A DNA stretch of 22,500 nt from a virus: positions 1 to 22,500 of IMG/VR virus record IMGVR_UViG_3300042567_000192; one strand, given 5' to 3'. Both the position numbers and the translations under genes were made by a program. The notes under the pieces were generated by a model. That model was given only the letters and a program-made list of their open reading frames with translations, was not told the DNA's origin and searched no databases. Positions 13,128-17,869 of this stretch are shown here, piece after piece (within the stretch, counting starts at the first letter, position 1; each line of letters starts with the position of its first letter).

Positions 13128-13552
13128 GCTTCATGGTCAATTTCAAAGTAGACGCTAACCCTGTTGGCAAACAAAGGGCTAGATACGTCAAGAGGGGAAA
13201 CTTTGTGCAAACTTACACCCCTGACAAAACAAGAAACTACGAGGCTTTACTCAAGGATGCCGCAATCGAGGCAATGGGAAGTTCCGAACCCTTGGAAACC
13301 CCTGTGAGCCTATATCTTTACATTCGAGTACCAATCCCTAAGTCATGCACTAAAAAGCGTCTAGAAGCCATTGATAACGGGTCAGAGAAGCCAACAAAGA
13401 AGCCTGACGCAAGCAATATCCTAAAAAGCGTAGAAGATGGTATGAACGGGGTTGTTTACCATGACGACTCGCAGATCATAAACATCCATGTAACTAAGGT
13501 TTATTCAAGTCTGCCAGGCGTTGATATTTGCGTAAAAGAATGCTTGGACTAA
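13124..13552 (+). CDS. rusA: RusA-type Holliday junction resolvase (142 aa)
   Basis: It is coupled to the previous gene by ATGA. RusA-family landmarks are an N-terminal strand and basic loop (VDANPVGKQRARYVKRG), a central strand (SLYLYIRVPIP) and the catalytic block KKPDASNILKSVEDGMNGVV followed by YHDDSQI. RusA enzymes form dimers that cut four-way junctions symmetrically using three acidic residues and a Lys. Aligning with E. coli RusA by spacing, D95 matches D70, K101 matches K76 and D114 or D115 matches D91, but the D72 position is Ser97. It would resolve junctions made by the annealing protein of the opposite operon. Length is near the family's typical 120-140 aa. Confidence 0.9.
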   Translation: MSFMVNFKVDANPVGKQRARYVKRGNFVQTYTPDKTRNYEALLKDAAIEAMGSSEPLETPVSLYLYIRVPIPKSCTKKRLEAIDNGSEKPTKKPDASNILKSVEDGMNGVVYHDDSQIINIHVTKVYSSLPGVDICVKECLD

Positions 13553-13618
13553 GGGTAAGTCCCAATAGAAAAAGAAACAAACAAGAGTAAATTAAAGGTT
13601 TTAACAAGGGTGAATATT

Positions 13619-13855
13619 ATGAATACATGGGAATTTGACACAACAATCGGACAAGGTAGTGAAGTAGTGACAGTTGTCTATGAATACGAAATAGACGAGG
13701 ACAAATCCACCTATAACGAATCAGTTAAGGAAGTTTGGTTTGAAGGGCGTGATATTGTGGGATGTATGTCACAAGAGGCTTGTGCTGAATTGGAAATGGA
13801 AGCTGCAATGCGTTTTCAGCACCATAAACTGAACTACAAAATGGAGGATGTATGA
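13619..13855 (+). CDS. Small acidic phage protein (78 aa)
   Basis: The start is ATG 13619 (MNTWEFDTTIGQGSEVVTVV), eight nt after AAGGG at 13606-13610; a GTG at 13610 is part of that signal. The gene follows the longest break (66 nt) in this operon. The first 50 residues look beta-rich (VVTVVYEYEIDEDKSTYNES, then VKEVWFEGRD), and the C-terminus is helical and ends MEDV, overlapping the next ATG. Strong acidity is typical of small phage regulatory or DNA-mimic proteins, but nothing more specific can be read. Confidence 0.72.
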   Translation: MNTWEFDTTIGQGSEVVTVVYEYEIDEDKSTYNESVKEVWFEGRDIVGCMSQEACAELEMEAAMRFQHHKLNYKMEDV

Positions 13856-14040
13856 CTATAGAAGGCATTATCCGCATGGCAAAACAGGCAGGGTTTGCTG
13901 ATGAAGAAATTGATACTTGTCAACAGATATTGATTCACTTTGCCAAACTGGTAGCAGAGCATGAACGCAATGAAATAATCGAAATTTTGGATGCTTCAAC
14001 TGGCTATGTTCACATGGATGCGATCAGGGAAAGAACATGA
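13852..14040 (+). CDS. Small helical phage protein (62 aa)
   Basis: ATGA overlaps at both ends. The sequence (MTIEGIIRMAKQAGFADEEI, then QQILIHFAKLVAEHERNEII) fits a short helical protein of a type common in phage early operons: IIRMA..AG followed by FA.LVA..ER. Function unknown. It has no Cys pairs, signal or membrane segment. Confidence 0.72.
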   Translation: MTIEGIIRMAKQAGFADEEIDTCQQILIHFAKLVAEHERNEIIEILDASTGYVHMDAIRERT

Positions 14041-14363
14041 GCGATAACCCACACAAGGCGGTGCAATTCCTGATTGACACTGCACCCCTTTATTCCAAGG
14101 CCAAGGCTACTCGGATGTTTCTAGAGGAATTCAGAAAAAGCCGCAAAGCCCAGCTCATGTCACAAGCGGGAACTGAGGTTTTAGGAAAGCAGGAAACCTA
14201 TGCCTATGCTCACCCTGACTACATCGAAATACTCGAAGGAATCAGGGAAGCTGTCGAATTAGAAGAGCGTTATCGCTGGCTTATGACGGCTGCACAAACC
14301 CGCATCGAGGTATTTAGAACCGAGCAATACAGTGCCAGGCATGAAATAAAAAACACCCAATAA
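14037..14363 (+). CDS. Conserved-looking helical phage protein (108 aa)
   Basis: It is coupled upstream by ATGA and downstream by TAATG. The protein is almost all helix: AVQFLIDTAPLYSKAKATRM, FLEEFRKSRKAQLMSQAG, YAYAHPDYIEILEGIREAVE, LEERYRWLMTAAQTRIEVFR. The EEFRKS..A.LM and LEERYRWLMTAAQ.RIE.FR motifs are ones I associate with an uncharacterised phage family found next to Ref-like HNH nucleases. A role linked to DNA metabolism is inferred from position only. Confidence 0.78.
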   Translation: MSDNPHKAVQFLIDTAPLYSKAKATRMFLEEFRKSRKAQLMSQAGTEVLGKQETYAYAHPDYIEILEGIREAVELEERYRWLMTAAQTRIEVFRTEQYSARHEIKNTQ

Positions 14364-14665
14364 TGCAATCAAAGAACAAACCTAAACCGAGCGCAGGGGA
14401 AAGGCTGCACATAGCCAAAATTAAACTCATGTCATGCATTATTTGCGACTCACCACCACCGAGCGAATGCCATGAAATAAACCAGGGCCAATGGTTTACA
14501 TCAATGCCACTATGCGCAGATTGTCATCGGGGAAGCTTAAACGGGATACATGGGCAGCGCAGATTGTGGAACGTCTACAAAATGGACGAATTGTCAGCAT
14601 TAAATGAAACCATCCGCAGAATATGCGAAGAGATGCCCCTAAAAAGCATTAAAACCCCGTTCTAG
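14363..14665 (+). CDS. Ref-like HNH nuclease (100 aa)
   Basis: The ATG overlaps the previous stop (TAATG). Zinc and catalytic-type residues are clear: C25-x2-C28 (CIICDS), C36-H37-E38 (ECHEI), C51-x2-C54-H55 (LCADCHRG) and H63 in GIHGQRRLW. This arrangement matches the RecA-dependent Ref nuclease family of P1 and relatives, small HNH enzymes that nick DNA within RecA filaments or help phage recombination. It closes the rightward early operon. An uncharacterised HNH of another subfamily is the alternative. Its length is shorter than P1 Ref (about 186 aa), whose N-terminal part is disordered. Confidence 0.78.
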   Translation: MQSKNKPKPSAGERLHIAKIKLMSCIICDSPPPSECHEINQGQWFTSMPLCADCHRGSLNGIHGQRRLWNVYKMDELSALNETIRRICEEMPLKSIKTPF

Positions 14666-14705
14666 GCGTTTTTTATCATCGGTGCATAGTAGGGTAGCAC
14701 AAACC

Positions 14706-14727
14706 AAAAAAAAGCCCGTAAAGGCTT
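14706..14727 (-). terminator. Second intrinsic terminator of the accessory minus cassette
   Basis: Reading leftward, AAGCC and GGCTT (14723-14727 and 14712-14716) form a 5-bp stem with a 6-nt loop, followed by a run of T. It lies just beyond a stronger terminator, in the convergent gap between the rightward early operon and the leftward cassette. Confidence 0.55.
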
Positions 14728-14741
14728 AGATTTTAGGCAAC

Positions 14742-14766
14742 AAAAAACCCGCTGATTAGGCGGGTT
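14742..14766 (-). terminator. Intrinsic terminator of the accessory minus cassette
   Basis: Reading leftward, AACCCGC (14766-14760) pairs with GCGGGTT (14752-14746) around a 7-nt loop, followed by TTTT. It is a GC-rich 7-bp stem with U-tract, 57 nt after the last stop of the cassette. Confidence 0.8.
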
Positions 14767-14822
14767 CTAGGTTTATCGTTTACCTGAGAGTATTCGCAGA
14801 ATTAGGGCTGCAATGGCATATA

Positions 14823-14993
14823 TCATTCAAACCCCACAAATTCTAAAGCTTCAATTTTGCAAGCTTCAACCTGATCAACCGATAACCCAAAGGCTATTTT
14901 TTCGGCTAACTGTGAAGCTTGATCGGCTTTTTTATCGTTTGGCGCTGTTAAGGCTAAGATTAAACACTGGGTTAATGCATCAATTTGTGTCAT
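14823..14993 (-). CDS. Small helical protein, last gene of accessory cassette (56 aa)
   Basis: The ATG 14993 follows AAGGGG six nt upstream, and the frame ends at 14823. The product (MTQIDALTQCLILALTAPND, then KKADQASQLAEKIAFGLSVD, then QVEACKIEALEFVGFE) is helical with two Cys and looks like a short repeat-type or regulatory protein. It is 10 nt downstream of the GP88-like gene and just before the cassette terminators. A plus-strand frame covers the same bases (14813-15007) but lacks a ribosome binding site and runs against the cassette. Confidence 0.68.
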   Translation of the reverse strand: MTQIDALTQCLILALTAPNDKKADQASQLAEKIAFGLSVDQVEACKIEALEFVGFE

Positions 14994-15003
14994 TTTTAGC
15001 CCC

Positions 15004-15651
15004 TTAAATTTGCTTTAACTTGATAACCCGAGCCATTTTCAGCCCATGCGCAGGGTATGCAATCAATGGCACATCTTTAGCCCAGCAAGCTCTGCAGCCG
15101 TTACAGTTACCCCCATGCAAATAAGCTTCGCATAATTTAACCCCATCTCGAGCCTGGAAGGTTGAAACGTCTGGCCCGATAACCGAACCATGCAAACCCT
15201 CGATATATTCCCCTTGAATTGAATCACTGGAAAACCTAACCTTAACATTAGGCAGAGCTTCCATTTGTGCGAAAACATGGGAAAATTTAGGGAATTTGTG
15301 CATTCTGGTGGGCAGCCAATGGTTAACCCATGGGGTTTGAATCATTACTTCTAGAATTTTCTCAGCCAGCCCGAGAGTGTAAACGTCCCCAGAATCAAAC
15401 CAGCGAAAATAGCGATCAGAATCAAGCTCTGCCACCATATCAGACACCCAATCTAAGCGCTGCCAATCTTCCCGATTAGACAATCTGGGCGCTTTCACAT
15501 TGGGGTAATTGTAATTTCCCGTAGTGGCATAACAGCCCTTACATGCATCAACCAATTCACCTGGCGCAGCCCATGAGCCTGGGCATGTATCAAGGGCTTG
15601 CAAGCTCCATGATCTAGCATTTAATTTTGACGTTTGAGAGATTTTGATCAT
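15004..15651 (-). CDS. GP88-like protein with two cysteine clusters (215 aa)
   Basis: The start is ATG 15651, six nt after AGGTG; a GTG three codons earlier overlaps that site. The sequence matches the pattern of the phage GP88 family: LDTCPGSWAAPGELVDACKG then CYATTGNY (C23, C37, C40), then RWFDSGDVYTLGLAEKILEV, NHWLPTRMHKFPKF, VRFSSDSIQG, and a second cluster (LCEAYLHGGNCNGCRACW; C174, C183, C186, C189) before IAYPAHG. A triple-Cys site followed by CYA, and a C-x8-C-x2-C-x2-C set, suggest iron-sulphur clusters, reminiscent of radical-SAM-like enzymes with an auxiliary cluster. The reaction is unknown. It is the largest gene of a self-contained minus cassette between the two main plus-strand blocks. 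Confidence 0.78.
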   Translation of the reverse strand: MIKISQTSKLNARSWSLQALDTCPGSWAAPGELVDACKGCYATTGNYNYPNVKAPRLSNREDWQRLDWVSDMVAELDSDRYFRWFDSGDVYTLGLAEKILEVMIQTPWVNHWLPTRMHKFPKFSHVFAQMEALPNVKVRFSSDSIQGEYIEGLHGSVIGPDVSTFQARDGVKLCEAYLHGGNCNGCRACWAKDVPLIAYPAHGLKMARVIKLKQI

Positions 15652-15679
15652 TATTGACACCTATTAAAAAAAGATTGAT

Positions 15680-15832
15680 TTAAGATTCTAGAAGTATTTT
15701 CTTAAGAAAAGGGATTGCATAACCAGTCAAATTAGACAATTCTTTCAATGTCATATTGGGGTTATTGTCATATATCCGCTTGATTTCATCGTATGACAAA
15801 CCATTGATCGAGCGCTTTAGAGTGTATGACAT
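15680..15832 (-). CDS. Small helix-turn-helix protein (50 aa)
   Basis: The start is ATG 15832, preceded by AAGGGG; the open frame extends to 15892 but lacks a ribosome binding site there. The product contains LSYDEIKRIYDNNPNMTLKE then LSNLTGYAIPFLKKILLES, an evident helix-turn-helix (MTLKELSNLTGYAIPFLKKI) with little else. It could regulate the cassette or another phage promoter. It lies one base from the stop of the upstream gene. Function inferred. Confidence 0.7.
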   Translation of the reverse strand: MSYTLKRSINGLSYDEIKRIYDNNPNMTLKELSNLTGYAIPFLKKILLES

Positions 15833-15833
15833 G

Positions 15834-16256
15834 TTATTCCCCTTCCACAAATAAACGCTCTTCAAATATCGCAGGGTATTCGGTGCGAACATATTCTGCA
15901 GCTTCTACCATCGCTAGATCGATATCGTCGCTAAGATCGAGCATGTATTCCCCTTGATCTAATAAGCGGATAGAACCATCGGTTAAAAGCTCAACAACAA
16001 CAAAACCATCGCCATCGCAGCAATAAGAGCCAATAGTGGGGATTTCATCGTAATTTGAGCCAGGGTAAAAATCCCACCTATCAAACTCTTTTGAGACAAA
16101 AAATTCTGAGGGTTTGCTGGCTGGGTGGGTTGAACCCAAAACATAGCAGCGCCCATTTGTATGCTCTTCAACCCGTTCACCTGTTACGATGTTTACATAC
16201 ATATACAGGGTATTTGTAAAATGATGGGGTTTTTGAACCCAGGTAATTGTTTTCAT
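15834..16256 (-). CDS. Uncharacterised acidic protein of accessory cassette (140 aa)
   Basis: The start is ATG 16256 with AGGTG five nt upstream (TATAGGTGTCAACATG); an in-frame ATG at 16316 lies inside the upstream gene. The first 100 residues look beta-rich (ITWVQKPHHF, NTLYMYVNIVTGERVEEHTN, GRCYVLGSTHPASKPSEFFV, GFVVVELLTDGSIRLLDQGE), and the C-terminus is acidic helix (LSDDIDLAMVEAAEYVRTEY). No family, signal or membrane span is recognised. The high D/E content and cassette context would fit an anti-defence or regulatory protein, which is speculation. Confidence 0.68.
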   Translation of the reverse strand: MKTITWVQKPHHFTNTLYMYVNIVTGERVEEHTNGRCYVLGSTHPASKPSEFFVSKEFDRWDFYPGSNYDEIPTIGSYCCDGDGFVVVELLTDGSIRLLDQGEYMLDLSDDIDLAMVEAAEYVRTEYPAIFEERLFVEGE

Positions 16257-16278
16257 GTTGACACCTATAAAAAGAAAA

Positions 16279-16374
16279 TTATTTAACCAAAACATCGAAG
16301 TAATGCAAAGCCCCAATGCAAAGAATCAGGCCAATTGCAATTGCAGCTAGATAGTCTAAAAACCCGTTTTCCAT
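16279..16374 (-). CDS. Small single-span membrane protein of accessory cassette (31 aa)
   Basis: The ATG 16374 lies just after the stop of the upstream gene (TGATCATG) with AAAGG seven nt upstream; the frame ends at 16279. The product (MENGFLDYLAAIAIGLILCI, then GALHYFDVLVK) is one hydrophobic helix of about 18 residues flanked by short polar ends. It fills the gap between two stronger genes in the cassette. No family is recognised. Confidence 0.55.
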   Translation of the reverse strand: MENGFLDYLAAIAIGLILCIGALHYFDVLVK

Positions 16375-16376
16375 GA

Positions 16377-16607
16377 TCAAACCTTTCCATCTGTTTTTGT
16401 AGTCAATTTAAAGGCTATAGAAGCCCTCTCAGAGCGTGAAAACGATTGACGTAATGCCAGCCAGTCAGTCAGTCGCATTGTGTTCGCCACGAAGTCGCAA
16501 ATTGTCAGTGTAGGTATGTTGCCCGTGCATTGTGCATAGTGCATCGTATAGCGCAGGCCATTGTCACGAATTGATCTGCGAATCGTTTTGTATGTTGTTT
16601 TATCCAT
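16377..16607 (-). CDS. First gene of accessory cassette, unknown function (76 aa)
   Basis: The start is ATG 16607, preceded by AATAGGTTTCAAT, a variant of the leader shared with two other cassette genes. The product is basic (MDKTTYKTIRRSIRDNGLRY, then TMHYAQCTGNIPTLTICDFV, then MRLTDWLALRQSFSRSERAS) with two Cys and a helical C-terminus. No family is recognised. The open frame continues upstream to 16694, but that part covers the promoter and lacks a ribosome binding site. Confidence 0.65.
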   Translation of the reverse strand: MDKTTYKTIRRSIRDNGLRYTMHYAQCTGNIPTLTICDFVANTMRLTDWLALRQSFSRSERASIAFKLTTKTDGKV

Positions 16608-16658
16608 ATTGAAACCTATTAAGAGTTGATAAGAGAGAGAGTAAAAATCTACCCTCTC

Positions 16659-16687
16659 ACTATATAAGCATAAAAGAATCGTGCCAA
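16659..16687 (-). promoter_or_regulatory. Sigma70-type promoter of the accessory cassette
   Basis: Reading leftward, TTGGCA (16687-16682) and TATAGT (16664-16659) are separated by exactly 17 nt, about 50 nt before the first start codon. This is the best promoter match that I see in the window. Because the cassette runs against its surroundings it needs such a promoter, and its host-like form suggests expression without phage factors. Confidence 0.75.
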
Positions 16688-16792
16688 CTCTCATAAGCTG
16701 TTGATTCTATTGACCCCTCCAAAACCCTATAAGTATTTACCCCTAGAACTATTGTGTGCAATAATTAAATAAATCAATTTTTTGGAATAAAA

Positions 16793-17023
16793 ATGGCTGG
16801 TAGATATCCGCAGATTGACACAATCCAATTCCGCAGGAAATTAGACAGCCCGAAGCGCAACATCTTATTGGCTGCGGGAAAGGGGAACATAACGAAGGGG
16901 TTTGAAAACATCCTAGCGATCTACCAGCATCTTCATTCCATCGGGTATAGGGTAGATAGCCCCCTGGAGCAAATCGCATTGGTTACGATTGAATCTGCGG
17001 GTAAACAGACAGCCCCAACTTAG
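16793..17023 (+). CDS. Small phage protein upstream of terminase genes (76 aa)
   Basis: The ATG 16793 follows TGGAAT 7-9 nt upstream. The product (MAGRYPQIDTIQFRRKLDSP, then KRNILLAAGKGNITKGFENI, then LAIYQHLHSIGYRVDSPLEQ) is basic at the N-terminus and helical after. Its AAGKGN.TKGFENILAIYQ.LH motif is like one I associate with conserved phage hypotheticals, but I know no function. It is isolated between two non-coding regulatory stretches and might be a packaging or regulation factor. Confidence 0.72.
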   Translation: MAGRYPQIDTIQFRRKLDSPKRNILLAAGKGNITKGFENILAIYQHLHSIGYRVDSPLEQIALVTIESAGKQTAPT

Positions 17024-17067
17024 ATGAACTAGTAAGGAATGACACAAGGGAAGGATAAGACAAGGTA

Positions 17068-17158
17068 ATGCGAATAGTTCTCAATAAGATTCAAGTACAT
17101 GGAAAATGGTGCTTCGCTTCTATACGCTCTTCTAAACCTAAATGAGAATCATTCGCAT
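17068..17158. repeat. Inverted repeat of two operator-like dyads
   Basis: Arm 1 is ATGCGAATAGTTCTCA (17068-17083) and arm 2 is TGAGAATCATTCGCAT (17143-17158). They are complementary over 16 bases except one A-C mismatch and one G-T, enclosing 59 nt. Each arm is itself a near-palindrome of 7-1-7 form (TGAGAAT-C-ATTCGCA), like Fur-family operators of Proteobacteria. It may act as two protein-binding sites or as a long RNA or DNA stem. Confidence 0.7.
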
Positions 17159-17168
17159 CTGTGGCCAT

Positions 17169-17225
17169 TAAGGGTAAACCCTATAAGGGTAAACGAGTAG
17201 GTAGAAACCCTTAGGTAGAAACCCT
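17169..17225. repeat. Two pairs of short tandem repeats with AGGGT/ACCCT cores
   Basis: TAAGGGTAAAC occurs at 17169-17179 and 17184-17194 (period 15). TAGGTAGAAACCCT occurs perfectly at 17198-17211 and 17212-17225 (period 14), followed by a partial third copy. TAAGGGT at 17184-17190 can also pair with ACCCTTA at 17207-17213. Iteron-like repeats of this type commonly bind packaging, replication or regulatory proteins. Confidence 0.75.
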
Positions 17226-17328
17226 AGGTGGTGAGATGTATGGGGGGGGAGGGGGTAGGTTGGGTTGGTAGATATTTGTGTACCCGCCTATCCTCAGAAA
17301 AAGCTAAATTCAACTCCAAGGAGAACTA

Positions 17329-17697
17329 ATGGAACAATTGAAAAGAGGAAGAGGAAGACCCAAGGGAAGCGTCAAGATGACCATACAGAGGTTTGCTGAC
17401 AATCCACCCCTTGTACTACCTAAGACAGACCATCAACGTCTCAAGGAGCTTAAAGAGCTAATGATCAGGAGTGGAGGTAAGGATGTGGCTCAGAAGGTTA
17501 TTGAGATTGCCCTTAATGATGAGCATCCCCATCAATTGGTAGCTTTGAAGATGTGTTTAGATAGGACTCTTCCTGTTTCTTTGTTTGAAAAGGATAAGAG
17601 CCAGAGAAGTGCCGTAACCATCAATATCACTGGTTTAGGACAAGAGCCGACAATAATCGACACTGAACCTGAAGATGTAGAGGCTAAATATGGTTAA
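17329..17697 (+). CDS. Putative terminase small subunit (122 aa)
   Basis: The ATG 17329 follows AAGGAG with 5-nt spacing. The N-terminus is a basic GRGRPKGS motif (AT-hook-like), common in small terminase-type proteins. Residues 30-80 are helical (DHQRLKELKELMIRSGGKDV, then VIEIALNDEHPHQLVALKMC), and the tail is acidic. Small terminases bind the packaging site and hand DNA to the large subunit. The gene lies right after a repeat-rich region and 160 bases before the large subunit. Assignment rests on position, size and basic N-terminus, since the family is very variable. Confidence 0.6.
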   Translation: MEQLKRGRGRPKGSVKMTIQRFADNPPLVLPKTDHQRLKELKELMIRSGGKDVAQKVIEIALNDEHPHQLVALKMCLDRTLPVSLFEKDKSQRSAVTINITGLGQEPTIIDTEPEDVEAKYG

Positions 17698-17869
17698 TTG
17701 GATTCTTACTGTAAACAGACCTGAATACATGGAAAAGAGTGAGTTGTTGGTTCCGAAGGATAAGTTGCCTGAGTTATTGGAAGCCATATTGAACAACAAG
17801 GATTGGTCTATTAGTGCTTCAATAACGATTAAACCCACAGATATGGAGTACTTTGATGGCAGACCTTAA
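17690..17869 (+). CDS. Small protein wedged between the terminase genes (59 aa)
   Basis: The ATG 17690 overlaps the small terminase by 8 nt and the TAA 17867-17869 lies 14 nt inside the large terminase gene. The product (MVNWILTVNRPEYMEKSELL, then VPKDKLPELLEAILNNKDWS, then ISASITIKPTDMEYFDGRP) has a plausible beta-alpha-beta pattern and carries the large terminase's ribosome binding site (GGAG at 17845-17848). Without it there would be a 158-nt gap in an otherwise packed block. No family is recognised. Confidence 0.65.
   Translation: MVNWILTVNRPEYMEKSELLVPKDKLPELLEAILNNKDWSISASITIKPTDMEYFDGRP

Larger units (their letters stand above)
17024..17328. other. Non-coding, repeat-rich region upstream of terminase genes
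   Basis: No convincing gene lies in these 305 bases. They hold a 16-bp imperfect inverted repeat (17068-17083 with 17143-17158), two pairs of tandem repeats with AGGGT/ACCCT cores (17169-17225) and a G-rich tract (17242-17266), then the ribosome binding site of the small terminase. Concentration of repeats directly before terminase genes would suit a packaging initiation site, a replication origin or a control region. Which of these applies cannot be told from sequence. Confidence 0.6.

Noticed and set aside
14640-14690. Possible terminator right after the rightward early operon
   Set aside because: A T-run follows, but the stem (AAAAC with GTTTT and two C-G pairs past a mismatch) is too weak to call.
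14813-15007. 64-aa plus-strand frame
   Set aside because: It opposes the accessory cassette, lacks a ribosome binding site, and the same bases encode a coupled minus-strand gene.
16700-16745. Rightward promoter TTGACC near 16710
   Set aside because: No acceptable -10 lies at 16-18 nt spacing; TATTTA at 18 nt is a poor match.
17068-17145. 25-aa frame starting inside the first arm of the inverted repeat
   Set aside because: It is too short, with AAGG only 2 nt from the ATG. The repeat structure explains the conserved-looking sequence better.
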